Below, one piece after another: positions 27,663 through 36,353 of a stretch of 64,000 bases of DNA. The number at the start of each line of letters is the position of its first letter. Within the stretch, counting starts at the first letter, position 1. A model generated the notes under the pieces. It made no database searches, was not told the origin of the DNA, and was given only the letters and a program-made list of their open reading frames with translations. Source of the DNA: AP-15 sp963703855 (GTDB taxonomy: Bacteria; Pseudomonadota; Alphaproteobacteria; ATCC43930; CGMCC-115725); the NCBI GenBank assembly GCA_963703855.1, contig CAVPFW010000003.1, forward strand, positions 62,001 through 126,000. Reading direction: 5' to 3'. The translations under genes and the position numbers were made by a program.

Positions 27663-28367
27663 ATGCTGACCGTAAAGCAGCGCGAATTGCTGCTGTTCAT
27701 CAACCAGAGGCTGACCGCGACCGGTGTCTCGCCGTCCTTCGACGAAATGAAGGATGCGCTGAACCTCAGATCGAAATCCGGGATTCACCGGCTCGTCAGC
27801 GGGCTCGAGGAGCGCGGCTTCATCCGCCGGCTGCCGCATCGCGCCCGCGCGCTCGAGGTGACGAAATTGCCCGAGGAGAGCGCTGCGCCGGCGGTGGCCG
27901 ACCGCAGCCGATTCTCGCCGACCGTGATCCGCGGCGATTTCCAGGCTGCGTTGCCGGGTGCTCCGGTCGCCCCGGATGTCGAGGCGGTCGACCTGCCGCT
28001 CTATGGCCGGATCGCCGCCGGCACGCCGATCGAGGCGCTGCGCGATCAGAATGCCACCGTCGGGGTGCCGGCCAGCCTGCTCGGCCGCGGCGGTGAGCAC
28101 TACGCGCTCGAAGTCGCCGGCGACAGCATGATCGAGGCCGGCATCCTCGATGGCGACACGGTGATCATCGAGCGCAACGACACCGCCGAAAACGGCGCCG
28201 TCGTCGTCGCCCTCGTCGACAATGAGGAGGTCACCTTGAAGCGGCTGCGCCGACGCGGCGCCTCGATCGCCCTCGAGCCGGCCAACAAGGCCTACGAGAC
28301 CCGCATCTTCGGCCCCGACCGGGTCAAAGTGCAGGGCCGCCTCGTCGGCCTGCTCCGCCGCTACTGA
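27663..28367 (+). CDS. lexA: LexA repressor
   Basis: A 234-residue SOS repressor. Residues 1-65 are the winged-helix DNA-binding domain (TVKQRELLLFI, PSFDEMKDALNLRSKSGIHR). The self-cleavage bond is Ala119-Gly120 in YGRIAAGTPIEA, and the serine/lysine dyad is Ser155 (GDSMIEAG) and Lys193 (VTLKRL). The ATG at 27663 gives the standard MLTVKQRELL start; an in-frame ATG 15 codons upstream is less likely. It ends the trpD to lexA string but has its own promoter and operator. Confidence 0.97.
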   Translation: MLTVKQRELLLFINQRLTATGVSPSFDEMKDALNLRSKSGIHRLVSGLEERGFIRRLPHRARALEVTKLPEESAAPAVADRSRFSPTVIRGDFQAALPGAPVAPDVEAVDLPLYGRIAAGTPIEALRDQNATVGVPASLLGRGGEHYALEVAGDSMIEAGILDGDTVIIERNDTAENGAVVVALVDNEEVTLKRLRRRGASIALEPANKAYETRIFGPDRVKVQGRLVGLLRRY

Positions 28368-28390
28368 ACCGCGACTGCCGCCCCGATCTC

Positions 28391-28430
28391 TCCCTCTCCC
28401 CGCTCGCGGGAAGAGGGTCGGGGTGAGGGG
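28391..28430. repeat. GC-rich intergenic hairpin repeat (CTCTCCC family)
   Basis: Directly after lexA, CTCTCCCCGC and GCGGGAAGAG form a hairpin, then GGGTCGGGGTGAGGGG follows, the reverse-complement style of the CCCTCACCCC string at 13130. It may end lexA transcription, though no T-run follows. Confidence 0.5.
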
Positions 28431-28508
28431 CAATCCGGTCCGGAATCGAGCCATGTAGCTATAGAAGGCGCGCGTGAGGACGCGCGATGCTCACGCGCGC
28501 GCGGGAGG

Positions 28509-28751
28509 ATGATTTGTGGATTGCTAATTATTGTCATGGATCTGATCCTTCTTGGGGTACTCAAGGAAGGTTGGTTTGGCTCTCAGAAATACATCTTCTA
28601 TGGGGTACTCGCATTGTCGGTAATAATTGAAATCGTTGCAAGTTTTACAATCGCAGCATATTACCAATGCCTAATCTTCTACAATAAAAAAGGCGGCGAG
28701 CTCCGGGAGATCCACCGGCAAGAACCGCGTGATAAAGCTACCAAAGACTGA
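28509..28751 (+). CDS. Small AT-richer two-helix membrane protein, unknown
   Basis: An 80-residue frame with two hydrophobic segments (about 1-17 ICGLLIIVMDLILLGVL and 28-53 FYGVLALSVIIEIVASFTIA) and a charged tail (REIHRQEPRDKATKD). The DNA is visibly richer in A and T than its surroundings, with codons such as ATA, TTA-like and AAA, which suggests foreign origin. GGGAGG lies directly against the ATG, too close for normal use, so a TTG four codons later is possible. No family recognised, and it may not be expressed. Confidence 0.4.
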   Translation: MICGLLIIVMDLILLGVLKEGWFGSQKYIFYGVLALSVIIEIVASFTIAAYYQCLIFYNKKGGELREIHRQEPRDKATKD

Positions 28752-28787
28752 GGCGGCAAACGAACCTGACGCGGCGCCGCTCGCCGC

Positions 28788-29627
28788 TCACTCGCCCGCG
28801 GTCGGGTTGCCCTTGCCCGCGAGCTCGGCCTCCTCTTCGGCCTCGCGCTTGGCGCGCGCCTTTTCGACCATGCGGCAGGAGATGATCGAGGCCTCGAACA
28901 GCACGATCAGCGGGATCGCCAGGCTCGTCTGGCTGATGATGTCGGGTGGGGTCAGCACCGCGGCGATGATGAACATGGCGACGATCGCATAGCGCCGTTT
29001 GGAAGCCAGCCCGGAAGCGGTGACGAGCCCGACCCGAGCCATCAGGGTCAGCAGCACCGGCAGCTGAAAGGCGATGCCAAAGGCGAACAGCAGGGTCATG
29101 ACCAACGACAGATACTCGTTGACCTTGGCCTCGAGGACGATCGGCAGGGTGCCGGGGCCGCCCGGCGATTCGAAGCCGACGAAAAAGCGCCAGGCGAACG
29201 GGATCACGACGAAATAGGCGAGCGACGCGCCCATCGCGAACAGCACTGGGGTCGCGAACAGGTAGGGGTAGAACGCCCGGCGTTCGTTCTTGTAGAGGCC
29301 GGGGGCGACGAATTTCCATATTTGCACCGCCACCACCGGAAAGGCGATGAACAGCGCTGCCCAGAACGATACTTTGACATAGGTGAAGAAAGCCTCGGTC
29401 AGGCCGGTGTAGATCAGGTGCCGCCCGGTCTGGCCGGCAAAGATCACGGCGAGCGGGTGGACCAGAAAGCCGTAGATCCGCACCTTGAACTGATAGCAGA
29501 CGAGAAACGCAACCATGATCGCGCCGATCGACCACATCAGCCGGTTGCGCAGCTCGATCAGGTGATCGAGGAGCGGCATCCGGCCCTCTTCGAGCTCGGC
29601 CTCCTTGTCATCCGCCATCACGCTCAC
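28788..29627 (-). CDS. tatC: Twin-arginine translocase subunit TatC
   Basis: A 279-residue polytopic receptor of the Tat pathway for folded proteins. It shows the family N-terminus MPLLDHLIELRNRL, the periplasmic-loop region FFTYVKVSFWAALFIAFPV and YEN-like KNERRAFYPY, and six hydrophobic segments. The start codon follows the tatB stop without a gap. The C-terminal 35 residues are charged (ARAKREAEEEAELAGKG). tatA is not in the window. Confidence 0.96.
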   Translation of the reverse strand: MSVMADDKEAELEEGRMPLLDHLIELRNRLMWSIGAIMVAFLVCYQFKVRIYGFLVHPLAVIFAGQTGRHLIYTGLTEAFFTYVKVSFWAALFIAFPVVAVQIWKFVAPGLYKNERRAFYPYLFATPVLFAMGASLAYFVVIPFAWRFFVGFESPGGPGTLPIVLEAKVNEYLSLVMTLLFAFGIAFQLPVLLTLMARVGLVTASGLASKRRYAIVAMFIIAAVLTPPDIISQTSLAIPLIVLFEASIISCRMVEKARAKREAEEEAELAGKGNPTAGE

Positions 29628-30143
29628 CTACGGCTTGGGCGGCACGATGCCGTGAGCGACCACGTCGGGCGGCGGATTCGCCGCCGGTGCTGGTTCGCCG
29701 ACCGGGGCTTCGCCTGATCCGGGTTCGGTCGGGGCGGTCGATGACGGCGCGATCTCGCCCGCTGCGGGCGGGCGCGCCGCAGGTGCTTCGGCCGCGACCG
29801 CGCTTTCGCCAACCGCCGCCGGCGACCGTTCGGATTGCGAAAAGCTCGGCAGCTCAGGGGGTTTCAGGCTTTCGCTCAGGCTTCCGGTCGGATCGATCGC
29901 GTTGTGGAATTCCTTGTCGAGATCGAACTCGGTCGCCTTTTTGAGGTCCTGCCGCATCTCGTCGAGCTCGGCTTCGCGGATCATCTGATCGATGCTGCTC
30001 TGAAACTCCCGCGACAGAGTGCGCGCCTTCCTCACCCAATAACCGGCGACGCGCAGCGCCTTCGGCAGGTCCTTCGGCCCGATGAAGACGAGCGCCACGA
30101 CCCCGATCAGCAGGATCTCAGACCAGCCGAGGTCAAACAGCAT
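29628..30143 (-). CDS. tatB: Sec-independent protein translocase TatB
   Basis: A 171-residue TatB, which works with TatC in recognising twin-arginine signal peptides. The N-terminal membrane helix and hinge read FDLGWSEILLIGVVALVFIGPKDLP, followed by the amphipathic helix KALRVAGYWVRKARTLSREF and a long Pro/Ala-rich tail. It is directly upstream of tatC and clearly in the same operon. Confidence 0.95.
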   Translation of the reverse strand: MLFDLGWSEILLIGVVALVFIGPKDLPKALRVAGYWVRKARTLSREFQSSIDQMIREAELDEMRQDLKKATEFDLDKEFHNAIDPTGSLSESLKPPELPSFSQSERSPAAVGESAVAAEAPAARPPAAGEIAPSSTAPTEPGSGEAPVGEPAPAANPPPDVVAHGIVPPKP

Positions 30144-30268
30144 CGCTTCGCGTTCCGCTTCTCAGGAAAGCCATCGCCCAAGTCCCGCTCGCGGCGCGAT
30201 GATGTCAGATAGGGCCGAGGCGGGCAACGCCGGCCGGGACGGCGCGACGCCCGCAGCGGCGTCATCGC

Positions 30269-30742
30269 TCAGTTGGCCGCGGTGATGTGGCTGCGGAAGG
30301 TCAGCGGGTCGGCCATCCGGCGCATCGGTTCGAGGCTCCCGCCGGTGCCGCGCACGACGATCGTGCCATAGCCGAGAATACGCCCGAGGATCGTCTGGTT
30401 GACGTCGACGCTTTCGACCTTGGAACGATTCATCTCGAGGGTATGGCGCGACAGGAGCCCGGTCTTGTAGATGACGCGATGGTCGGTGACCGCGAGCTCG
30501 GTCGTGGCCCGGCGAACGAACTCGACGAACCCCGCCGACAGCGCGAGCAGCGCAAAGATCGCCGCCGCGATCCACAGGGCGAGGCTGATGCTTTGGCTGT
30601 TGCCGTCAACCTGGGCCGCCCCACCGATCAGAAAGCCGCAGACGATCAGCGCCAGGATCGCCCGCAAATAGATCAGCCAATGAAGTCGCGTCTCATAGAC
30701 GACTGTCTCTCCCGGCTGCAGCACCCGTCTGACATACCTCAT
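30269..30742 (-). CDS. PH-domain membrane protein
   Basis: A 157-residue protein with two transmembrane helices (about 20-40 and 52-75) followed by a bacterial pleckstrin-homology-like domain (TELAVTDHRVIYKTGLLSRH, MNRSKVESVDVNQTILGRIL, YGTIVVRGTGGS). This layout is that of the YdbS/YdbT-like bPH family, membrane proteins of unclear function. The ATG at 30742 gives MRYVRRVLQPGE, a typical start; an in-frame start nine codons upstream is less likely. It stands alone between tatB and pdxJ. Confidence 0.85.
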   Translation of the reverse strand: MRYVRRVLQPGETVVYETRLHWLIYLRAILALIVCGFLIGGAAQVDGNSQSISLALWIAAAIFALLALSAGFVEFVRRATTELAVTDHRVIYKTGLLSRHTLEMNRSKVESVDVNQTILGRILGYGTIVVRGTGGSLEPMRRMADPLTFRSHITAAN

Positions 30743-30862
30743 GGCTGCGGGTATCCTCGTTCCTCCCACGGCCCGGCCCGCGGATAGGCCGCGACCGTCG
30801 CTTCCGCCGGCCGCCCTCGACAGCGGCTTATACCATATCCCGATCGACGCCTTTGCCGCGCG

Positions 30863-31726
30863 TTAGCCGCCGGACAGCTTCGCGCCGTCACCCGGCGCCG
30901 CTGCCCGACCTCGCCCCGCCCAACGCCGTCCCGCCCAACGCCGTCCCGCCCAATGCCGTCCCGCCCAATGCCGTCCCGCCCAATGCCGCCGGCCGCCCAA
31001 TGCCGTCTTATAGGCGCGGACCGCCGCGGCGAAGCCCATGACAAGCGCGTCGGCGGTCAACTCGTGCCCGATCGAGGCTTCGGCGGCTTGCGGCAGGGCG
31101 GCGACGAGGGGCGGCAAATTGTCGAGGTTGAGGTCGTGGCCGATGTTGACGGCGAGGCCGAGTTCGGCGGCGCGGGCGGCGGCGGCGGCGCAGGAGCGCA
31201 GGAGCGCGGCGGAATCGCCCCGGCGAGAGGCGGCGGCGTAGGAGCCGGTGTAGATCTCGATCCCGTCGGCGCCGGTGTTGTGGACGGGCGCGATCGCGGC
31301 CGGATCGGGATCGACGAAGAGAATCACCCGGATGCCGAGCGGCTTCAGCTCGGCGAGCGCGCGGTCGACGAGGCGGTGCTGCGCCGCGTCGAGCTTCCAG
31401 CCCTCCTCGGAGGTCAAGGCGTCGGGCGCGTCGGGCACCAAGGTGCATTGCTCGGGCTTGATCTCGGCGACGATGTCGAGGAAGCGGCGCGCGGGATAGC
31501 CTTCGAGATTGAGCTCGAAACCCGGCCGCCACGGCCGCATCAATTCGGCCAGCTCAAACACGTCGCTGCGGCGGATGTGGCGCTCGTCGGGGCGCGGATG
31601 CGCGGTCAGCCCGTCCGCACCGGCATCATGCGCGATCCGGCCAAACCGCGCCACATCCGGCACCCCGGTACGCCGCGAGTTGCGTAAGAGTGCGATCTTG
31701 TTGAGATTGACGCTGAGCTTCGGCAT
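30863..31726 (-). CDS. pdxJ: Pyridoxine 5'-phosphate synthase with repeat-encoded C-terminal tail
   Basis: A 287-residue enzyme for the last ring-closing step of the DXP-dependent vitamin B6 pathway. Core (1-242): SVNLNKIALLRNSR at the start, DGLTAHPRPDERHIRRSDV (substrate binding), EGYPARRFLDIV and VNIGHDLNLDNL. After the normal family end (AAVRAYKTAL) the protein carries about 40 extra residues made of a five-residue unit, GRHWA or GRRWA, encoded by a 15-base tandem repeat, then AAAPGDGAKLSGG. The ATG at 31726 fits the family; a frame 40 codons longer is open upstream. Confidence 0.93.
   Translation of the reverse strand: MPKLSVNLNKIALLRNSRRTGVPDVARFGRIAHDAGADGLTAHPRPDERHIRRSDVFELAELMRPWRPGFELNLEGYPARRFLDIVAEIKPEQCTLVPDAPDALTSEEGWKLDAAQHRLVDRALAELKPLGIRVILFVDPDPAAIAPVHNTGADGIEIYTGSYAAASRRGDSAALLRSCAAAAARAAELGLAVNIGHDLNLDNLPPLVAALPQAAEASIGHELTADALVMGFAAAVRAYKTALGGRRHWAGRHWAGRHWAGRRWAGRRWAGRGRAAAPGDGAKLSGG
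30916..31007. repeat. 15-base tandem repeat inside pdxJ
   Basis: Five contiguous copies of CCGCCCAA(C/T)GCCGTC run from 30916 to 30990 (the last ends GCC), and a sixth begins two bases out of step at 30993. Because the unit is 15 bases the repeat is in frame and encodes the GR(H/R)WA units of the PdxJ tail. Copy number could vary between strains. Confidence 0.9.
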
Positions 31727-31736
31727 TGCCCCGATA

Positions 31737-32054
31737 TTATAGCATCGGGCCGCGCGAGTCAGCCCGCTTGGCCGACGATGCCGGGCAGCGGCCGATCCGC
31801 CGGACGCCGCCCCGCAGAAGGCGCGGCCCGAGCGGCGGTGCATCATTCGTCGGCAGGCCGACGCGAAAGCTCGCCGACACGGCGTGCCGCGAGCCGATCG
31901 AGATCGGGCCCGAAATTGCGCCCGGCTCGGGGATAGCCTTCAGCTCCGCCACCGGCCGGCGATGGCGGGCAATCACCAGATCCTCGCCCCTGCGGCCTCG
32001 CTCAAAGGCCCGGACAGCCGGCTCTAGGCTTTCGGCGACGGCTGTCTGTTGTCA
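31737..32054 (-). pseudogene. Possible Phd/YefM-type antitoxin remnant
   Basis: The 435-base spacer between pdxJ and the DUF3280 gene has no intact gene. On the minus strand an open stretch without a good start codon contains RRGEDLVIARHRRPVAELKAIP, split here across the reading, which resembles the middle of Phd/YefM antitoxins (GEEVVITRHGRPVARLVP). The rest does not match. Weak evidence; could be chance. Confidence 0.3.
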
Positions 32055-32161
32055 GCAGTTGATTATTGCCGTCAGACGGCCAAGGCCGGAGCCGCCTCCA
32101 AAGCCCCGGCGCTTGTCCGAGCACGCACCGTCAACTCAGCACGAGGCCCCAAGTTGGTCCG

Positions 32162-32665
32162 TCACGGTTCGTTGAACAGGTAATGCCGCAACATATAAGT
32201 GAGGCCGTGTCGCCAGGTCTCATCTGTGTTTCCACGAATGTCGACGCTTTTTACAAACTCCATCTTTCCGGTCTCGCCATCTTCCATGTAGAGGTTGATG
32301 TTGAGGATCAGATTGCTCACCTTCTGCACCGTCCCCCAGGCGGCCCAATCCGCGCCAGCCCTCTTGGCGAAATCGCGCTCGCAGCCGTTGCAGCCGCCGA
32401 TCTCGGGTCCGACCGCGATCGCCTTGTTCATGTCGGGCGATATCGCGATCAAACTGAACCGGTCCGAGGCACCCACCGTCTTTCGAAACAAATCGTCGAG
32501 CATCAGAATGCGCTGATCTTCGCTGGGCGCAGTCGGCTCGAGCGACGTGTTGATCAGGTGAAAGCCGAAAAATGCGATGCGCGGGGCGACGCTGCCGTCC
32601 CTAGCTGCGCTGGCGACGCCGCCCAGTCCGAACACGAGAACAGCCGCAAGCACCGTCGGCTTCAT
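32162..32665 (-). CDS. Secreted DUF3280/DUF2380-like protein
   Basis: A 167-residue protein with a cleavable signal peptide (MKPTVLAAVLVFGLGGVASA). The mature part has FFGFHLINTSLEPTAPSEDQ, a CxxC pair (GGCNGCERDFAKRAGADW), and the strongly conserved GTVQKVSNLILNINLYMED and SVDIRGNTDETWRHGL, which I recognise from a family of unknown function common in alphaproteobacteria. Such proteins resemble the nucleotide- or partner-binding folds of CsgG/TolB-type periplasmic proteins, but no role is established. It is alone in its neighbourhood. Confidence 0.75.
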   Translation of the reverse strand: MKPTVLAAVLVFGLGGVASAARDGSVAPRIAFFGFHLINTSLEPTAPSEDQRILMLDDLFRKTVGASDRFSLIAISPDMNKAIAVGPEIGGCNGCERDFAKRAGADWAAWGTVQKVSNLILNINLYMEDGETGKMEFVKSVDIRGNTDETWRHGLTYMLRHYLFNEP

Positions 32666-33262
32666 TGTTGAGCAGGTCTCCGAAGGGCTGCTGAGCGAAA
32701 ATACTCAGCCCTCATAACGTCGCTGGGCGCCGAGACGCAAGACAAGGCATGGGTCAGTGCGGGGAGGGGGCCGAAGCGGAACGCATTGATCAGCCGACAG
32801 AATGGGACGATGCCCGCATTCCGGACTTCAGACCGTGTGCCCGAAGCGGCCGATGGTCGCGGCACGGGTGCCAGCCCTTGGCCGCAGATCACGTCGCAAT
32901 GCCGCTCGTCTTCGCTTCCGACGAGGATCGGCGCCTCGCCAAGCGCACCGTTCCGATGCGGCTCGACCCCCCGCAACCTAGCGCCGGCGGCGGCCGTGGC
33001 GCCACAGGCGTTGCCGCCCCTTCAGCACGCCACGCCGACCGCAGAAGCGAGCCGGCGGGTCGCGGTGACCGCGCCGAACCGGCCGCGGAATCTCGGGTCG
33101 GGTGGGTAAAGACCGCTATCCTTGTTCCCCCGCACCCTCGTGCTGCTCAAGCGGCTCAAATCAGACCGCGCAGCCGGTCAGCGAAGCGTGCGGCCCATCG
33201 CAATCGGGGGGAAGCGCCCCTATTTATGCCGCGGCCCGCATCCCCTCGGGGCTGCCGATCGC
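32666..33262. other. Spacer of about 600 bases without a supported gene
   Basis: Open frames here on both strands are Arg/Pro/Ala-rich and match nothing I know; a long plus-strand frame continues into the cyclase gene in the wrong phase. The region lies between two divergent genes and may contain their promoters, but no convincing -35/-10 pair was found. Confidence 0.5.
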
Positions 33263-34555
33263 GTGATTTACAGACGAAGGGACACCGAACTGTCCGCGAC
33301 GCCCGCCCTCACCTTACCTGTCGAGCCGACGCCCCGCACCAGCGGCGAAGAGTTCTTCCGCGTGGAAGGCGCCTACACTGGGCTCGGTGCACCGATTGCA
33401 GGCGGCCAGGTCGCGCACTGGCTGCTGGTCGACGGTCCGCACATCGACAGCGGGGTCGAACTGTTCGACGAGCTGTGCTGGAGGCTGCTCGGCGACGAGG
33501 TGCCGTTGTGGCGGGCCACGTTTCATACCGGCACCTTGCATCCGCAGATCAGCGGCGTCGGCGTGCGCTGGTGGCGCGACCGCAAGATCGTCGAAGAATA
33601 CCGAATCCTGCATGGCTCGGAAGAGACCGATGAATATCGTCTGAGCCCGATCCGGGCCACGATCGAGCGCGGAACGCCGTTCCGCCGCCCGCTCGACCGC
33701 CCGGTGCCCGAATACCCGCTGCTGGAGAAAATCAGAAAGGCCGGCGGCACCGACTATTTGGCGCTGCCGTTGAACCGCACCTTTCGCCGCTTTCCGGTGG
33801 TGAGCTGGGCAACCGACCGGCCGGGCGGATTCAGCGAGGCAGACATCGCCAAGCTCGATGATATCAACCCCGCCCTGGCTGCGATCGCCGAGACACGCGC
33901 GGTGCGCCGGATCAGCACCAGCCTGCTCGATACCTATCTCGGGCCGCAGGCCGGGCGGCGCATCCTCGCCGGGCAGATCCTGCGGGCGCAGGGCGAGCGC
34001 ATGCGCGCGGTCATCATGATGACCGATATGCGCAACTTCACCGGCTGGTCCGACCGCCTGCCGGGCGACGCCGTTATCGAATTGCTCGACGATTATTTCG
34101 ACGCGATCGTGTCGCCGATCCAGCAGAACAAGGGCGAGATCCTGAAATTCATGGGCGACGGCGTGCTGGCGATCTTCCCGGCCGACGACGACGAGGATTT
34201 TGCGCCGTCGAGCCTGCGCGCGCTCGAAGCGGCGACCCAGGGGCTCGAACGTCTCGCCGCGGTCAACCAGGCCCGCCGGGAAAACGAGCTGAGCGAGGTG
34301 CGCACCGGCATCGGGCTGCATCTGGGCGAGGTCATCTACGGCAATGTCGGCGCCGCCGACCGGCTCGACTTCACGGTGATTGGGCCCGCGGTCAACCTCG
34401 CCTCGCGCATCGAGGGGCTGACCAAGCGCCTGCTGCGTCCGTTGTTGACGTCGTCCGCTTTCGCCGAAATCTGCCCGCGTCCGCTGGTCTCGCTCGGCTT
34501 CCACCCGGTCCGCGGCCTCAACCAACCCGAAGAGGTTTTCGGATTGCCGGACTGA
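33263..34555 (+). CDS. Class III adenylate/guanylate cyclase-like protein
   Basis: A protein of about 430 residues. The C-terminal catalytic domain (about 240-430) has the metal-binding aspartate regions MMTDMRNFTGWSDRL and KFMGDGVLAIFPA, and VIGPAVNLASRIEGLTK for substrate and transition-state contacts. The N-terminal 230 residues resemble the sensory part of alphaproteobacterial soluble cyclases (PHIDSGVELFDELCWRLL). The GTG at 33263 is a guess: the frame is open further upstream but that part looks non-coding. It may make cAMP; the Lys/Asp purine-specifying residues were not resolved by eye. Confidence 0.82.
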   Translation: MIYRRRDTELSATPALTLPVEPTPRTSGEEFFRVEGAYTGLGAPIAGGQVAHWLLVDGPHIDSGVELFDELCWRLLGDEVPLWRATFHTGTLHPQISGVGVRWWRDRKIVEEYRILHGSEETDEYRLSPIRATIERGTPFRRPLDRPVPEYPLLEKIRKAGGTDYLALPLNRTFRRFPVVSWATDRPGGFSEADIAKLDDINPALAAIAETRAVRRISTSLLDTYLGPQAGRRILAGQILRAQGERMRAVIMMTDMRNFTGWSDRLPGDAVIELLDDYFDAIVSPIQQNKGEILKFMGDGVLAIFPADDDEDFAPSSLRALEAATQGLERLAAVNQARRENELSEVRTGIGLHLGEVIYGNVGAADRLDFTVIGPAVNLASRIEGLTKRLLRPLLTSSAFAEICPRPLVSLGFHPVRGLNQPEEVFGLPD

Positions 34556-35073
34556 GGCGCGGTGCGCGGCCCGCTGCGTCAGGCGGCACTGCTAAGCCGC
34601 ACTGAATCGGCGGACATTGAACTCCTCCGCACGTGCGCAAGCCCGCCCCAGATCGTGAGCCTTCTGGCAAGCCCGGCCAGGTTCAGGAACCAAAAGGTTT
34701 CGACAGGCGAATCGTCATCTCTACCGACAGTCTTCCCTTCGCGTTGACCGGATCCGACCGGGCTTGCCGGGTCACGCCCTAGGCCTTCGGCAGCCTCGGC
34801 AACTGATAAGCCCCGCGCCGCCGCCGAGCACCCGGCCCGATTTGCCCCTTCGAAACAATTCGGCGCAGTTTCATCCGTCCGGCGGCGCTCCGTTGAAAAG
34901 CGAGTTCACGACGGAACACGCCGATTTCGGTTGAAGCGGCTTCGGGCGGCTCATAATTTGGGCTGATCCTGCCGAGGATCCCTCATCCCAACCCTCTTCC
35001 CGCCGTGCGGGGAGAAGGAGGGATCTTTGCAGCGGGAAAGCCTGCCCCGGACTCCGGGGGTGAGAGGCACGCT
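34556..35073. other. Spacer of about 500 bases, no gene, one hairpin repeat
   Basis: No supported coding sequence. Short open frames are compositionally ordinary and start without ribosome-binding sites. The right part holds the GC-rich repeat at 34977-35025, and the promoter of the oxidoreductase gene must lie in or before it. Confidence 0.5.
34977..35025. repeat. GC-rich intergenic hairpin repeat (CTCTCCC family)
   Basis: A 49-base palindromic element with outer arms GATCCCTC and GAGGGATC and inner arms CTTCCCGC and GCGGGGAG. It is of the same style as the elements at 13040 and 28391, with CCTCATCCCAACCCTC on one side. Confidence 0.6.
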
Positions 35074-36288
35074 ATGAAAGTTTTCGTCTTCGACCTGCTG
35101 GCTTACGGCGAGCCGCTCGACCATCTGAAGGTCGGCAGCGAGCTGCCCTATCCGCTGGCGAAACAGCACTTCAAGCCGGACGTGGCGGCGCGGACTTATG
35201 CCGAACACCTCGATGCGTGGGAGGAGCTCGACCGGCTCGGCTATGACGGGGTCGGGTTCAACGAGCACCACTGCTCGCCTTATGGGTTGATGAACTCGCC
35301 CAACCTGTTGGCCGCGGCCGCGGCGCAGCGCACCAAAAACCTTAAACTCCTGATCTACGGCAACCTCCTGCCGTTGCACGAGCCGCTGCGACTGGCCGAA
35401 GAGCTGGCGATGCTCGACTGCATGTCGAACGGGCGGCTGATCTCGGGCTTCGCCCGCGGCATCCCCCGCGAGTATCAAGTCCACAATGTGCCGCTCGCCA
35501 ACTCGCGCGCCCGCTTCGACGAAGCGTTCGACATCATCACCCGATCGTGGACCGAGGAGGTGTTCTCGTACAAAGGCCGCTTTTGGAGCTACGAAGACGC
35601 TGCCTTGTGGCCGCGCCCCTTGCAGCAGCCGCACCCGCCGGTCTGGATGCCGATCGTCGGCAGCAAGGAATCGATCGAATTCGCCGCCGCGCATGACCTG
35701 CCGATCACTCCCGGCCTTGGCCGCTCGCGCGGTTTGCGCGACGACATCATCCGCTACTACGCGCGCTGCCTCGAACGCGCCGGGCACCATATCACCCCCG
35801 ACCACCTGTCGCTCGGCATCAGCGCCTATGTCGCCGACAGCAAGGCGCAGGCGGTGCGCGAGATGGGACCGCATCATCTCTATTTCAATCGGACGTTGTT
35901 CAGCCACGGCAACTTTACCGAGACCAGCCGGCAACGCGAGACCGGATATTCGAGCGCCGCGTCGACCGATTACGTGAGCCCGGAGAATCTGCGCGCAGCG
36001 CAGTTCGCCCGCGAGGATTTCCGCAACCTGACGATGGCCGATGTCGAGCGCCAAGCCGAGGAGATGCCGTGGGGCACCGCCGCCGAAGTGACCCGGCGGA
36101 TCATCGATGCGGCCGACAGCGCCGGAGCCGACAATGTACAGGTCAGCCTCAATCGCGGCGTGCTGCCGCACGAGATGTTCATCGAGCAGATCCGCCGCTT
36201 TGCCCGCGACGTGCTGCCGGTATTGCAAGCGCACCGGGTCGCGCGCGTCCCCTTGGCGGATGAGGCCCTGCAACTGCAAGCCGGATGA
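35074..36288 (+). CDS. LLM-class flavin-dependent oxidoreductase (luciferase-like)
   Basis: A 404-residue bacterial-luciferase-family monooxygenase, a TIM barrel using reduced FMN or F420. Features: LDRLGYDGVGFNEHHCSPYG (core strand and helix), LDCMSNGRLISGFARGIPRE (flavin phosphate loop), SYEDAALWPRPLQQPHPPVW and MPIVGSKESIEFAA. The ATG at 35074 follows GAGAGG at 8 bases. Substrate unknown; it is isolated, with no flavin reductase gene nearby. Confidence 0.88.
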   Translation: MKVFVFDLLAYGEPLDHLKVGSELPYPLAKQHFKPDVAARTYAEHLDAWEELDRLGYDGVGFNEHHCSPYGLMNSPNLLAAAAAQRTKNLKLLIYGNLLPLHEPLRLAEELAMLDCMSNGRLISGFARGIPREYQVHNVPLANSRARFDEAFDIITRSWTEEVFSYKGRFWSYEDAALWPRPLQQPHPPVWMPIVGSKESIEFAAAHDLPITPGLGRSRGLRDDIIRYYARCLERAGHHITPDHLSLGISAYVADSKAQAVREMGPHHLYFNRTLFSHGNFTETSRQRETGYSSAASTDYVSPENLRAAQFAREDFRNLTMADVERQAEEMPWGTAAEVTRRIIDAADSAGADNVQVSLNRGVLPHEMFIEQIRRFARDVLPVLQAHRVARVPLADEALQLQAG

Positions 36289-36353
36289 GAAGCTTGCACC
36301 TCTCACTCGGGGTCATGACCGCAATCGGCCGCGTCGTAGCCGGCCCTGCGCGA

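Noticed and set aside
30916..31007. Short regular repeats as a CRISPR array
   Set aside because: Units are contiguous 15-mers with no spacers and lie inside pdxJ.
32749..33633. A 294-codon plus-strand open frame
   Set aside because: It is Arg-rich, has no family features, and its second half is a shadow of the cyclase gene in another frame.
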